From Mercenaria mercenaria (taxonomy: Eukaryota; Mollusca; Bivalvia; Venerida; Veneridae), in NCBI RefSeq assembly GCF_021730395.1, contig NC_069371.1:48928001-48992000 (forward strand): 64,000 nt of DNA. The letters run 5' to 3'. Positions 45,611-59,200 of the stretch are shown one piece after another. How positions within the stretch are numbered: position 1 is the first letter of the stretch; the number at the start of each line of letters is the position of its first letter. The translations under genes and the position numbers were made by a program. The notes beneath the pieces are model-generated. The model was given only the letters and a program-made list of their open reading frames with translations. It ran no database searches and had not been told where the DNA came from.

Positions 45611-47458
45611 GCGCAGTTTGTGCTGGCCATCCGTGTCCTATTAGACACAATTCAAGATTAATTAGTATTATACATGCATATACGAAAATATAAGAAAGAC
45701 AAACCTATTTCTATAGGGTTGTAGCAATATCTATTTTCAAATTTCTTCAACAGAAATATAGATAAAGAAAACACTTCGAGATAATTATTACATAAGGAAA
45801 CTTACAATAAATATTGTCAGATATAGACGTACTAACATACGAAAGTGAGTGATAGCTCATTTTGTTAAGTTTTCAATGAGGTTTTATTATTTAATTAGAA
45901 ACATATTGAATAGTTGACAAAACTTTTTTTTGTTTTTTTTGTTTAATATGACTTTATATTCTATTAAAGATATAAGTGACTTTAATAGACAGAGAACACA
46001 TAAAACTAATTGGTCAGATCATTCAGATATGATATAATGCTTGCAATAAATATCACATAAAATGATCAAATCGATTCGAGTGTTGCGAAGTCGCAACTGA
46101 CAGTTTTTTATTGTATGCTAAGCTCATTTAAATATTTACAAAACAATTAGTACCTGTTCGAGAAGTAAGTTCATCTAATTAAAAAGTTTTTTTAGATACA
46201 TTAGCTCGCCTGAACCATGGTATTAGCTGTATCTTTAAAAAGAAAACCGACGTCGTCGTCATTCGTCAGCAGTTTACTTAAACATCTATATTAAGAATAA
46301 CACCGCATTTGGTCATCATCCACCTGTGACAAGAGAATATTCCTTGAACCAGTTTTAATGTCGTAGTCTAAATCCTGTTTTTTATTTACTGTTACCATAT
46401 CTGTCACATTGTGAGATTAAACTCATCTGTCTCATGAGATTTATTCAAGGTCAAACGTCCAAAGTCTGGTTTGCGTCTTTGGCTTATTTATTTCATCATA
46501 TATATACGAACCGAATTAAATTAAACACGCCATGGTACTTCTGTAATGGTACTGTCTTATAATCTATTGCATCGTTTGCTTATAGTTATATTTATCACCA
46601 AGACAAGAAGTTAGTAAGTAAGTTTTATTCGTGCAGAGTGTCATTACAAGGACAACACATCATACATTCATTAATTTATCATACTCATCTCAAATTACGA
46701 TAATGAATAAGTTCAGCTAACAGCTCATAGATAACCCAATATTAAGTCAGTAAGTAAACAAAGTAGATTACAATGATACAATTTCTATAATCTAACTGAA
46801 CTGTATGAATTAAAATGATAAAGTAGTGAAACCATCAATATGAGGAACATAAGAATTTGAGCTAAATATGCTATGCTGCGAACGTCACTATAGTTGTCCT
46901 TCATATAAATGGGACATTTATTATAAAAATAATATAGAATGCATTACCAAGACGAGGAAGAATAATCTAGGTGACATTGAATCAATGAATTGTTTCCTAG
47001 AGTGTTTTATGTTAGAACATAATGTTGTTTTTATACAAAATTATCTCTTGTATTCACTTTCCATAATGGATATACATATACCCAGCGTCTAAAATAAACC
47101 TAAATATTAGACTTGTTCCTAAAACGTAAGGATATGGTTATTGCAACGAAATTAAATTGCAAATTTTGCTATTCTTACGTTTGGGATGAAATAATGAATT
47201 TCGTAAAAAGAAATACTCTTGTTAATTTACTGCTTGAGAAATGGTCTAGTTCCTGTCCAAACACCTGGTTTATAGCAACTTGGTCTTTTTGAGAAAATTA
47301 AATTGCACTGACATCTGCATACAGTTCCAGTTTATGTGTAAGACTGATACCAATAATAAAAGAAGGCATATAATGCTTCCACAAGATGCACAGGCGAACA
47401 GAAATATGATCTGGAATTGTTGACATGAATAATTGTGTTCTTCTGTTATGTACAAGTA

Positions 47459-48640
47459 TTTTTTGGCATAATATCATCATTATAACAGTATCAAAAGATA
47501 ATATACAAACAATCTGAACACTGTTTTCTCATGTGACATGTAAGTTTGATACGACCAGTGTAACTTTGATTATGTTCTACCTTAAACGATTCCAGATGAT
47601 AATAAACAGCTCGCTGAAGGATTCATACACTATCTTTCAATCTAAAAACCAAGATATGACTAACTTTCTTTCATTTCGAAACACTAATTGATACTTATAA
47701 CATAGTAGTATTAGAAAGTTTCAAATTATTGTGCTTATTAAATACATTTTCCATATCTATGTACAGAGAATGATACTGGCCCTACTGGTTAGCTATCAAA
47801 AACGGGTGATATCAGCTTTAAGTGAAAACGGAGTACTGTCACACAAGGTGATGCAGATTTATATTGCTTTAGACTCACCAGTAGCAAAATTTCAAATCAG
47901 AGGGCGGATTGCTAGTTCTTCAAACCTTGACTAGCAGCAAGAATAAACAGGCTGACTCACCTAAAAGGCACATTCTGGTGAGTTATACAAAGTTTTCGTC
48001 ACTCACTTTAGCAATAATGAATAATCTAAACGTGTATAAAATTGCCAATAACAGTCCAACAACGGTCATTCAGTCATACACGTCTTGAATAGGATACTAA
48101 ATTTGTCGAGGTTTAAGTACATCCTAAGAACAATTTCTTTAGCAAACACTTTATCAGTCAACAATAGGTAGAAACAAACATGTGGTTCTATAACATGTAT
48201 ACTTATACAAAACATTTATGCAAACACAAATGACATGTTTGAGAATATTTACTTTTATTTTTTTTGATCTTGTAATATACAATATCTAACGAGTTCCTTA
48301 TCGAAACATTTTGGACATAAAATGATTAAACGCTTTACACATCATCTTATTAACTAAAATTCTTATTATTACTCCCGCATTCCTCCAGATTATACTTTTT
48401 GCAATCTTCTGAAAAACAGTATTTTGAGTCAAACGGGTTTTCAATAAAATCTTCTTTAATTATAACACAACATATCATCACATGAATATTCCATGCAGCT
48501 TTTTCAGCATTGTCCAGAGTCTCTCGTGTCCAAGACGGTCGCGCGTGTAGTTGACTGATATGTTAAAATGGCACTTTAAACTTAGTATCATTTTAAATAT
48601 TTCAACTTAGACAGGGATAGTTCAAAAAGTTGGAGTTAAA
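47459..48640. repeat. Segmental duplication, copy 1 (3' flank of TRIM-like relic)
   Basis: The order of phrases matches 49511-50800: TTTTGGCATAATATCATCAT, ACTGTTTTCTCATGTG, GATTCATACACTAT, CATAGTAGTATTAGAAAG, GATATCAGCTTTAAGT, and later 'atacaatatc.aac.a' and 'cttctgaa.aacagtattttgagtcaaac'. The two propeller genes therefore arose by tandem duplication that includes their downstream flanks. Confidence 0.75.
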
Positions 48641-49194
48641 TTCCAACTCAATATTTGCACGCTATTGCTATCGTAATTTGGAATATACAAACAGCTTTGT
48701 AGCAGTTGAAGCACAAAGCCTGTGGCAATGTTAGAACTTTCCTAATAACAACATTTTCAAAGTCACCCTTTTCGTTTAGAAGAATAACGTTTGCTGACAT
48801 ACATGCACATGCAAAAACATTTCCATCATATGCAGGTGCTAAACCATGAAAAACATGAGTAAAATCTATTTCGGCTGTAACAGTATTAAGAACATGGCCA
48901 CTACAATTAATAAAAATAACACCTTCACTTAAGACATTGGCTAATATAGTTTTATTATATTTACGCACGCATATGTTATAAATATCATTTACTGTTGAAT
49001 CAATGTTATGGTTTCAGTATGTTTCCGTTCAGGCTGCACATGTGTAAACGTTTGTCATCAGAAATATAGAGTATGTTATCAAAATATGATATTCCCCTAC
49101 AACCAAAGCTGAAACTAAGTTCATATTTGTATACCAGTTGACGATCAACTTTAAAGATTTTAACATTTTTCTCATTTTTGAGACAAACTCCTAA
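48640..49194 (-). pseudogene. TRIM-like propeller relic, 5'-truncated
   Basis: The minus strand codes GVCLKNEKNVKIFKVDRQLV, KYELSFSFGCRGISYFDNIL and SLNGNIL (49194-49010). After a frame break it continues KYNKTILANVLSEGVIFIN, GHVLNTVTAEIDF, YDGNVFACACMSANVILLNE to about 48700. A second frame break spoils the C-terminus (the family ends VQIFELE). Homology begins abruptly at about 49194, so the B-box, coiled coil and first propeller half are absent. Its uninterrupted 'gttttattatatttacg' gives the empty site for the transposon in the neighbouring copy. Confidence 0.85.
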
Positions 49195-49239
49195 ATATGT
49201 CACCCCCACTGCATGTTGGATATAATTATATGTTGGACA

Positions 49240-49490
49240 TATTATGACATAAGGCAATACCGGTTCGGCATTGTATGTAATTAGGCAATACCAGCTTGGC
49301 ACTGTATGCCATTTAGGCAAAACTGGTTTCAAATGTAATGTATGACATTAGGCAATACTAGTTTGTCTTTGCATACCATTAAGTGATACCTGGATTTTGC
49401 ACAGTCTGAAGTTAGGCAATACTGGTTTGGCTTTGCATACCATTAAGCGATACCTGGATTTGCACAGTCTGAAGTTAGGCAATATATTGG
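49240..49490. repeat. Short tandem repeat at the truncation of the relic
   Basis: Units built around AGGCAATACTGGTTTGGCTT and TGCATACCATTAAGCGATAC (about 80 bp) repeat two to three times. They sit exactly where TRIM homology stops, so they may mark the breakpoint of the duplication. Confidence 0.6.
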
Positions 49491-49510
49491 ATATATTATA
49501 TATAAATAGC

Positions 49511-50800
49511 TTTTGGCATAATACCATCATTGTAACAGTATTGAAAGATAACATAATTTAAACAAAAAGTACAAACGATTTAAAAACTGTTTTCTCATGT
49601 GTCACGTAAGATTGATAAGACCAGAGCCGGCGGAATAGTATTTAGTATTTACACATTAACCACTTTGATTATGTTTTACCTAGAATGATTTCAGTTGATT
49701 GTAAATCGTACGCTAAAAGATTCATACACTATGTTTGAATCTAAAAACAAAGATGTTATTGTTTGACAAAATTAGTCTTTCATTTCTTATTTATTTTATT
49801 TATTTTGTTGGGTTTAACGTCGCACCGACACAATTATAAGTCATATAGCGACTTTCCAGCTTTGATGTTGATGCCCCTCCTTGCATTATTTCATCACGAG
49901 TGGGCACCTGTGTAGAACTACCAACCTTCCGTAAGCCAGCTTGATGGCTTCCTCATATGAAGAATTCAACGATTCGAGTGAGGCTCGAACCCACATCGAT
50001 GAGGAGCAAGTGATTTAAAGTCAGATACCTTAACACGGAGGCCCCTTTCATTTCTTAACACTGACTGATACTTTACATAGTAGTATTAGAAAGTATGTTG
50101 TTTGATTCAAATTATTGTGCACATTAAAATACATTTCACATAAATAATTAACATAATATGAACAGATAATGATTTTAACAAATCTGGGCGATATCAGCTT
50201 TAAGTAATCGAAAATGAAGATGGAGATAATGTCACAAGTGGTAATACAGATTCATGCATAGAATACTAAAAATATCGAGATTAATGTGTAGCTTTTGACC
50301 ACTTTATTTCTGTAGCTAACACTTTAATTATCGGGCAGCAATAGATAAAACAGCAATGTGGGTCAGTTACCTTTATACTAATTCAAAACAATTATACAAA
50401 CACAAGAGACATATTTTGGAATATTTATTCTATTTCTTGGATCTCGTAATATACAATATCAAACAAATTCCCTATCCAAACATTTTGACCATAAATAGAT
50501 GAAACGCTTGAAACATTTACTTAACTAAAATTCTTATAGCTACTCCCGCAGCCGTCCAGAAGAAGACTATATGTTTTGCAATCTTATGAAGAACAGTATT
50601 TTGAGTCAAACGGTTATTTAATAAATCTTGTTTAATTAGAACAAAACATATCCTACATGAATTTTCCAGGCAGCTTTCATGGGCAATTGTCAGTTCTCTT
50701 TGCCCCCCCCCGAACGTATGTATTTGACTGATGTGTTCAAATGGCAACTAAAAGAAATATCTAAATGTGTTATTTGAGACATGTGCAGTTCAAGATGAAT
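49511..50800. repeat. Segmental duplication, copy 2 (3' flank of TRIM-like gene)
   Basis: Counterpart of 47459-48640, with one extra piece, the SINE at 49790-50045. Some indels separate the copies, so the duplication is not very recent. Confidence 0.75.
49778..50057 (-). repeat. tRNA-derived SINE, family A, full length with target-site duplication
   Basis: The element is 49790-50045 on the minus strand. The head is GGGGCCTCCGTGTTAAGGTA with B box GGGTTCGAGCCTCAC, the body is CTGGCTTACGGAAGGTTGGT and GGAGGGGCATCAAC, and the end is GTCGGTGCGACGTTAAACCC and an A/T-rich tail. TTTCATTTCTTA stands at 49778-49789 and 50046-50057. The duplicated segment at 47670 has 'ctttcatttcgaaac' without the insert. 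Confidence 0.9.
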
Positions 50801-52494
50801 TTATTCCAACTCGAATATTTGCACGCTATCACTTTTCCAATTTGGAACATACAAACGGCCATTGTTACAGCTGAAGCACAAAGCCTGTGGTTTTGTTAGA
50901 CCTTTTTCGATAACACCATTTTCAAACTCACCCTTTTCGTTTAGAAGAATAACGTTTTCTGACATCCATCCACATGCAAAAACTTTTACATCATATGCAG
51001 CTGCTAAACCATGAGCATATCCTATTTCGCTTGTAACAGTATTAAGAACATGACCACTATTATCAAGACAAATAACACCTTTACCAGGGTCAGTGACAAA
51101 TATAGTTCTGTTATACACTGCGAAAAAAGAGTTAATATACGGGAGTGTACGGGATCCCGTATATTACCCATATACGGGAAGAAATACGGAAAAACTAAAA
51201 TACGGGCGTGTACGGGGCTTGTATATTTAAAAGTCCGTATACTAATAAAATACGGATTTCCGTATACTATGAAATACGGAATTCTTAGTATACGATACCC
51301 CGTATATTATTGAAATACGGGAAATTCTAAAAAGGGTTATTCTGATCGTATACAACACCGTATATTCCCGTATATGTCTGGTGTACGGGAATACATAAAT
51401 CCGTATATTACGAAAATACGGGACGTATATTTCCCGTATATGTTTCATATAACACCCCGTATATTTCCCCGTATATTCTGGATATACGGGATATGTATAG
51501 TTTGTATATTTCGAAAATACAGGGATTAATTTCCCGTATATTCTTCGTATACAACTCCGTATATTTCCCGATATATGCCGGAAATACGGGATTTAAATAA
51601 TTTGTTATATTTCGAAAATACGGCACGTATATGTCCCGTATATGCTTGGTGTACAACTCGTATATTTCCCGTATATGCCAGAAATACGGATTTAAATAAT
51701 GTGTATATTTTAAAAATACGGGACTTATATTTCCCGTATATCTTTGTATACAACTCCGTATATTTCCCGTATATTCTGGATATACGGGTATGTATAGTTT
51801 GTATATATTTGAAAATACAGGATTAATTTCCTGTATATTCTTCGTATACAACTCCGTATATTTCCCGTATATGCGGATATACGGGTTTAAATAACTTATA
51901 TATTTCAAAAATACGGGATGCAATCAATATGTAGTGAAAATTAATTCTCCGGCCATTTCAAAGGTCAAACGTTTCGCATGTTTTCGAACTTGTACGTGTA
52001 TGTAGAATGAATGCCAATATTGAAAGAAAGAAAGTTTAATACTAATAGACATACTGAAAAAAGCATTCACGGACCAAAACAGGTATAAATTTAAAATCAA
52101 ACATGAATGAATCCATCATTTCATCTAGCGCGTTCCCGATTTATTTTAACATTTAATCTAAATGCCGATTGAGAAAAGAAAGGATTAATCAATTCATCCC
52201 TATTATTTGTAGTGATAAATACATCCGTTGATCATCGCCATTGTAAAAATCTAATGCAAGCATAAATTAACTGTTTTTCTGCACATTTCCAACGCTTGTG
52301 CATACAATGCAAATATTTATAGAAAAAAAGAGGAACTAATCCATTTATATTTTGTACTGAAAAAGTATATAAGACATGTATTGATACTTTACTTATGAAA
52401 TCAATTCTAATATTTTTACAGACGAAAAATAATCGATATAATGTGTCTGCGTCCAAAGATTCGAACAAAAGCCTTTCATATGAAATATTTTACT

Positions 52495-52960
52495 TTTTCT
52501 GTGCGCACGTGTTAGCTACCACGTGCGTATGTGGTAATTCACACGTGTGCGGGTGATAACTATCACGTGCGCAAGTGACAGCACGTTATACTACCATGTG
52601 CCCATGTGATAAACTAACACGTGCGCACGTGTTAGCTGATCAATGAAAAGCGTGAAAGATCTGCAATTTTTCTAATGGATGTCTTTCATAAGGAATGTTA
52701 TTTATAGTTAGCTGTAATTTACGAAGTAAGTGTTTTCTTGTTTATGAAAAAAGGCTGATATCTCGATTAGTTTCGTTGGTAATATTTCACGTTCGCACGT
52801 GTCAGCTAACAACTGCGAACGTGATAGCTATCACATGCGAACGTGTTGCTAAGATAGTTATTACGTGCGCACGTGTTAATCAACACATTCGCAGGTGGTA
52901 TTCTAACATGTGCGAATGTGGTGCTAACACGTGTGCACGTGATAAATAAAATGTTTCCTA
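52495..52960. repeat. Palindrome array GTGCGCACGTG inside the CACTA-like element
   Basis: Two blocks (about 52500-52640 and 52790-52950) contain near-palindromes such as AACACGTGCGCACGTGTT every 25-30 bp, with variants CACGTTCGCACGTG and CACATGCGAACGTG. AGCTGATCAATGAAAAGCG and unrelated sequence lie between the blocks. No coding sequence or target duplication is evident. Confidence 0.7.
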
Positions 52961-53157
52961 TGTCCCCTCTATTCCACTGTAGTATACACTGTGGCAGACT
53001 ATTTTATTTCTCGTGGATGTAGGGTCCTTTAGTATTGACCTAGCACTTGTGAATATTTCGTATATTTCCATAAATTCATTTTCAATGTCCAAACATAAAT
53101 AGCGATACAAATATTACATATATAATTCTTAGTTGATATTTATACTATCGCATGTGC

Positions 53158-53222
53158 AGGTAGCTGGGCGGCAAAGCGTTTAGCTGCCAATATCAGGGTA
53201 GTGGGTTCGAGTTTTGGCCATA
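53158..53222 (+). repeat. tRNA-like SINE head
   Basis: GTAGCTGGGCGGCAAAGCGT and TAGTGGGTTCGAGTTTTGGC give A- and B-box-like segments. The acceptor arms do not pair. 53230-55780 shows nothing else that I recognise. Confidence 0.35.
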
Positions 53223-55787
53223 ACCTTTTCCCCTAAATTTATTTGCAAACTTTCCACTTATTTGTCAAACGCACCGTGATATTTATGGTCCATTTATTAA
53301 AAGTTATCATATTCACCCGTTGTAAAAAAGTCAGTTATTAAATATTCTAGACAAAAAGAAAGAGACATTACCAGTCACAAGCGTACTAAAAAATAAATAC
53401 TTAAGAGAAAAATAAAATTTACAAAGATAAAACAGGTAGCGATAACATCACATTACTTTACTTTAAAGCAATGATAACCGTGGTAACGTGGATGGCGTGA
53501 CACTGATTGACTGTATAAAATACAAATATTGCTTAAAATTAACGAAAACGCTCGAAAAATATTGGCAAAGATTAATGAGTGTCTCTCATTAAATCAAATG
53601 ATATAAGCATTTACAACTGATTTACCCATCTCCACGAAAATAAACTGTACATATAATTCTGCCGAACAGTTTTACTGCAAACATTAAATGATAATAATTG
53701 TATGCATATTAACTAAATCAGATAGATAGCCCATGTACCCTTCGCCTGGTAACCCAGTCTGACAATTTCTAACATTTTTCTACCTGCAAATTGACAATAT
53801 CAGAAACTCGATGAATGCCAATTAACACAAATTAGCGCAAATTAATTGGGATCTTTAATGCATACAGATATTAGGTATCCAATCAGTTGAGAACACGCTT
53901 CGTCACGCTTCGCGCGTTCATATATCCCGAAGCGATAACATCTGGCTCAAGTGACCGCACGCGATAATCTGTATTGCATATTTCAGAGGGAAAGGAAGCC
54001 ACGAGTAAGTACTTATTTGATTTATATGTTTTAATTTTTTATAAACTGGATTTTTTTTTTGTGACAAACCAGACCATGAATATATTTCAATTAATCGGAA
54101 ACACGGGTTGCTTTTTATTGCTTCAACAAATTCAAAGCGTCAAAAAGGTCAGTTTTAATTTTGTAATCTTAATATATAAAAGAAATTCAGAATAGCCGTT
54201 AAGTAGTTCATTCATTCATTCATTCGATTGATCATTTCTTCCACAACTAATCATTTAACTATTATTTCATTCATTCTTTCATCCGATAGTCTACAAGGAT
54301 GTCAGTCACCAAATGTTGATGTTGCAAGTGTTTGAAATTAAAAAAAATATCGTGCAAAAATCATTTGATGAATACCATTGGGGTTAAACGAGATTAAGTT
54401 GAAAGGACAAAAACAACTCCAGATAGAAGTTTTATTTCGTAGAAGCTAGGTAGCCGAGGCTAGCTTTAAGAATGAATAAGGCGGCATGCACGTTCATTCA
54501 TTCGATTAAACTGGAATCTCGGAAAAGCATTAATAAAGTTAATAATTACAATCTTTTATTTTTAGAAAATGGGTACCGGTAATCTGACAAAATAACGCTT
54601 TTTTCTAGATGGCACTTTTGCAAAAAATTACCAACATCCCTTGCCTCTGTCTAGAGAGAAAATGTTTTTCTCTGCGAAAATATCAGGTCAGTATGAAGAA
54701 ATTAATACTATTACTGATTATTTTATCTCTACAGACTTTGTAAGTCTATGTAAGCGGTTGTCATGCGTATTTTTTTTTTCAAAGTATTATATAAAAAAGG
54801 TTGGTAATAATAACAATTTATATTATGTAGAATTTGATTATTAATCTGAAAGTTATAAGAATTTTATAGTGACCTAAAATACATACATACTATAGATCTT
54901 TTGCATTACCAATTTTTAGTAACATCTTTAAAACCGATAAAGCGGGAGAACAAATAATCCAATTTGTCGATTTCCGTACAAAGTGTTGTTGTTGTAACAC
55001 GGGGTGGGGGTGGGGTGAATCGATAACTAATAGCTTGGTCATTATATATTTTTTTTATCTGATGCATTTACAGGCAAACGGTTTACTAACGATGTACTTG
55101 AATGAAGTTTAAATTAATATTAAAGTGAAATGCGGAACAAGTCGAATATGTATTAATACTTTATTTATTGTTAAAATAAAAGTAATATTTATAATATGAA
55201 TATGGTATCTAACATATTTAAATCGTTACATATTATACATCTAAAACAAACATTTACTTTCAGGACCATACATGTACAAACAATAAGTAATTGCTCAGCT
55301 TAGTCTGTTATTTTAAATCGATTTTCAACGGACCATTTTGACATTTTAACAAATTAAAGTTGACGATATTTCCGATTGAATGGTATTTTTTCAGTTCTCT
55401 GTTTTACGCCATTTTACAGCTGTAAATTTTCAAATATGACCACAAACGTCTTATTTTTCAGCAGGCGCAAAATGATGTACTTAACAGGTTAACCATAAAA
55501 TTTAAAGTACCTATCACTTGTAGTAAGTGGGTTATCATATTTTTATGACCCAGCTTGAAACAACACTGACCGGATATTTCTTATCCCCAGGCAATATTGT
55601 AATACACAATGAAATTTAAAGGGTGATTAAACATTTGACACAATTAAATTATCTTATTTTTAGTGTAACTGTATGCAATCTTGGGGTTAAAATAAATTTA
55701 AGAAATAACGCAATGTTTAAACGAATACTAAAAAAAAGGCACTGGCCTCCAGATCGTCCGACAAGAACAGAAATAAAATATATAATT

Positions 55788-56021
55788 GAGCCGTGCCATG
55801 AGAAAACCAACATAGTCTTAGTTTTCGGCCAGCATGGATCGAGACCAACCTGCGCATCCGCGCAGTCTGCTCAGGATCCATGCTGTTCGCTAACAGTTTT
55901 TCTAATTCCAATAGGCTGTGAAAGCGAACAGCATGGCTCCTGACCAGACTGCACGGATGCGCAGGCTGGTCTCGATCCATGCTGGTCGCAAACCCACTAT
56001 GTTGGTTTTCTCATGGCACGC
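55788..56021. mobile_element. Fold-back MITE, fullest copy
   Basis: The ends GAGCCGTGCCATGAGAAAAC and GTTTTCTCATGGCACGC are inverted. The arms continue through CAGCATGGATCGAGACCAAC and its mirror, with a short centre. ATT on both sides may be the target duplication. The same family occurs at 3990 and 30494. It sits inside the CACTA-like element, so it is younger than that element or was carried with it. Confidence 0.8.
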
Positions 56022-56204
56022 ATTAAATTTTTTAGATATATGGATATTAATGGTGTATAATTATGCTACGTATACTGACAGACTATAATTTGCGGAAACA
56101 CATGAGAATTAGATGTTTTAACTAATTTTTACGATAAAAATTGTATATTTAACGCGCATTAAACACTAAACCCTCCCTTGCGTTATAATTGGTAACGACA
56201 GTGG

Positions 56205-56255
56205 AAAACTTCTTTATTGCCGCTGCGGTCAGGGTTCGTTTCCCGGCGCGACCAC
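56205..56255 (+). repeat. tRNA 3'-half-like scrap
   Basis: CGGTCAGGGTTCGTTTCCCG resembles a B box and T arm. Nothing upstream folds with it. 56260-57110 shows nothing I recognise. Confidence 0.25.
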
Positions 56256-59200
56256 ATGTCATTTTATTCGTCATAATTTTCACATCATTTAATAGATATA
56301 ATTATCAGTATCCATGAATTGCAAGAGTCGATTTTTTATAACTTTTAATGTGTGCATTTTTTATTCCAGGTTGACACAAGAGTTGTTTACTGGAATCAGA
56401 AAAACGGGACGACTATTATATTTTCACGATAAGAATATACTTATGTGTGAAGTTTCTACTAGTTTGATCAACAGATACAGACAGACAGCCCGGATGAGCC
56501 ATTCGTTCTCAGTGACATTCGTAACAACAGATAAAAGCTTATACTTATTGAGATCAGGAAACTGAATATTTCCATGTGGGTCATCATTTGTAACCTGCTT
56601 ACATATCGTGTTCCAGTACAGAACCAACATGCGTCTTTTTAAAGTACATCTTCGGACATTAGGAGGTGTGTACTGCTCTTTTTAGAAGACGGCAAATCGA
56701 AAAGCCTATAGCGGTAATCAGCATTCATGGGAATAACGAAAACATGTACAGACAATAGTAAAAGAAGTGATACTCAACTGATTTTGTTGAGTCAACCGCG
56801 CAGAATTAAATGTGCGAATTGCTAGTTTTTCAATCAGAAATGAACATATAATAATATAAAGAAATGCTTGATGTTATTGATTACTCACATTTAATTCTGC
56901 TTATTTCATTTGGACAAGAAATGAAAATGATTCATAACCGTTAGAAAAACTGATTTAAAAAGTATTTAAGTGAATAAAATGTTAGTTTAATCTGACATGT
57001 CTCCAATTAATAACAATATGATTTTTTTCTCATACCCTGTCCTTTGTCTTGCTTTTTCTAACATACCGTATTCTGCTGTAGGTAATCACCGACATTCATT
57101 TTGTCATCTTTCAGTGTGTGCCCATATACAAAATCAGTTTACATAAAAGAAAATACGGGATTTGTATACTATACATGCATATACGGGAAAGTCTGGTAAA
57201 TGTATCTTTAGAAATAACTGGTCCGTGAATTCCCCCGAATACAAAAACCAGATTCAGTCTAAATGTGACACAAATATGGAATCTGTATACTCTGCATATC
57301 TTGCATAAACGGGGAAAAACCTGGCCCGTAATATAAAAACTACATGTTCGTATAACCCCGTATATCAGATGCAAATACATTCCGTATATGACACAAGTAC
57401 GGGATCCGTATATTGCGTATACCATGCATATACGGGACTAGTCCGTAGCCCGTATAATAAAAAAATACAGTTTCATATTTTCCCCGTATATGACACAAGT
57501 ACGGGATCCGTATATTGCGTATACCATGCATATACGGGACTAGTCCGTAGCACGTATATCAAAAAGTACAGTTTCGTATATGCCCCGTATATGACAAAAG
57601 TACGGATCCGTATACTTAGTATATCATGCGTAAACGGAAAAAATCCAAAGCCGTATATTAGAAAATACAAGTCCGTATATGCCCCGTATATTAGATGCAT
57701 CACAGTCCGTATATGACAAAAATACGGGATCCGTATACTACGTATATCATGCGTATACGGAAAAATCCGAAGCCCGTATATTAGAAAATACAAGTCCGTA
57801 TATGCCCCGTATATTAGATGCAATCACAGTCCGTATATGACAAAAATACGGGATCCGTATACTACGTATATTCGGAATATACAGGCTCGTATACGTGTTC
57901 CGTATATTCTAAAATACGGAAAGTATACGGGAAAAAAAGTCTCAAGACCCTTCGAATACATGAAAATGAAACTTATGTTAAAGCAGGACACGAATAAACA
58001 CCATTTCTAGGGATTTTTTAGGAAAGTTCGTATATTGCATATATACGGGAAATATACATTTATGTATATTCGGCGTATACGGGATCCCGTATATGCATGA
58101 CAAATATACGGACTTCCCGTATACTAGATGTTCCGAATACGGGATCGTATATTAGGTCCGTATATTTGTAATATACATCCCGTATACGCCCGTATTTTCG
58201 AAATATACGGGACCGTACACTCCCGTATATTGACCCTTTTTTCGCAGTGATATTTACTCACACATATGTTATAAATATCATTTACTGTTGAATCAATGGT
58301 TATTAGTATGTTTCCGTTCAGGCTGCACATGTATACACGTTTTTCATCAGAAATATAGAGTATGCCATCAAAATATGATATTCCCTTACAACCAAAGCTG
58401 AAACTAAGTTCATATTTGTATACCAGTTGATGATGATCTACTTTAAAGAATTTAACCTTTTTCTCATTTTTGAGACAAACTCCTACTTCTTTATCATCTA
58501 AGCAACACATATCCCATGGTTCAGTCTTAAGATTATAATAATCTAAAACGGTCAGAGCAACACCATCGACCAGTTTAAGATTTTTGTTGCTGTTGTCAGC
58601 GAACACTATTGATCCGTCTGAAAGGACACATGAACCATATACATTACACGGCTTTGCATCTGAATCTAATTTTATGTCAACAGTACCTTTATATTCAAAG
58701 CTATAGGGCATTATCTTGACATTTCCGAGGCACATTCGTTCCTTACTCATCTCCTCAAACTTGGGATCTAACGTAAAATGAACTCTTCGGCCAAGTTGGA
58801 TCTGCGCGATGCCATGGCTTGCTGCTTCCGCTTTTGCAATTTTGTTTCCATTTAATTTCATAGCAACAAAAGTTTCAGAGTTATTCCCGACTGTAGACTC
58901 AATGAAGCCTTTTGTTGTTTCGAAATTATCCATTTCTCTTTTTATGTTGTCAATGTCTTCGTTCATTTTCACCATAAGTTTTTCGTATCGTTCTTCAACT
59001 TTAGTGATAGCATCTCGCTCTGCTTCTTTAATCTTTTCTTTAATTTTCTTTGCAAACGTTTTGACGGTTTCTAATTCCCTTTGTTTATTTGCTTTTAGAG
59101 CATCAACTTCGTCGCTAAATGTCTTTAGAAACTCTTTAAATTTGCTTCCGATATTTTTCATGCACTGTAGAAATTCTGGTATAACGTTTGCCCTCGACTT

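Larger units (their letters stand above)
51113..58252. mobile_element. CACTA/EnSpm-like non-autonomous DNA transposon, 7.1 kb
   Basis: The element is 51116-58249. Its ends CACTGCGAAAAAAG and CTTTTTTCGCAGTG continue as inverted repeats for about 38 bp with few mismatches. The 3-bp ATA is duplicated (51113-51115, 58250-58252), as the intact paralogue near 48955 shows. CACTR ends with a 3-bp duplication are diagnostic of EnSpm/CACTA. Subterminal blocks of about 800 bp (51130-51920) and 1.1 kb (57120-58240) are packed with ATACGGG and CCCGTAT in both orientations. In known CACTA elements such subterminal repeats bind the transposase. The interior carries a fold-back repeat, tRNA-like scraps and a MITE but no transposase frame, so it needs help in trans. 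Confidence 0.85.

Noticed and set aside
57111-57823. Frames in the subterminal palindrome blocks rich in Y, I and R
   Set aside because: They arise from the ATACGGG/CCCGTAT repeats and are mirrored on the other strand.
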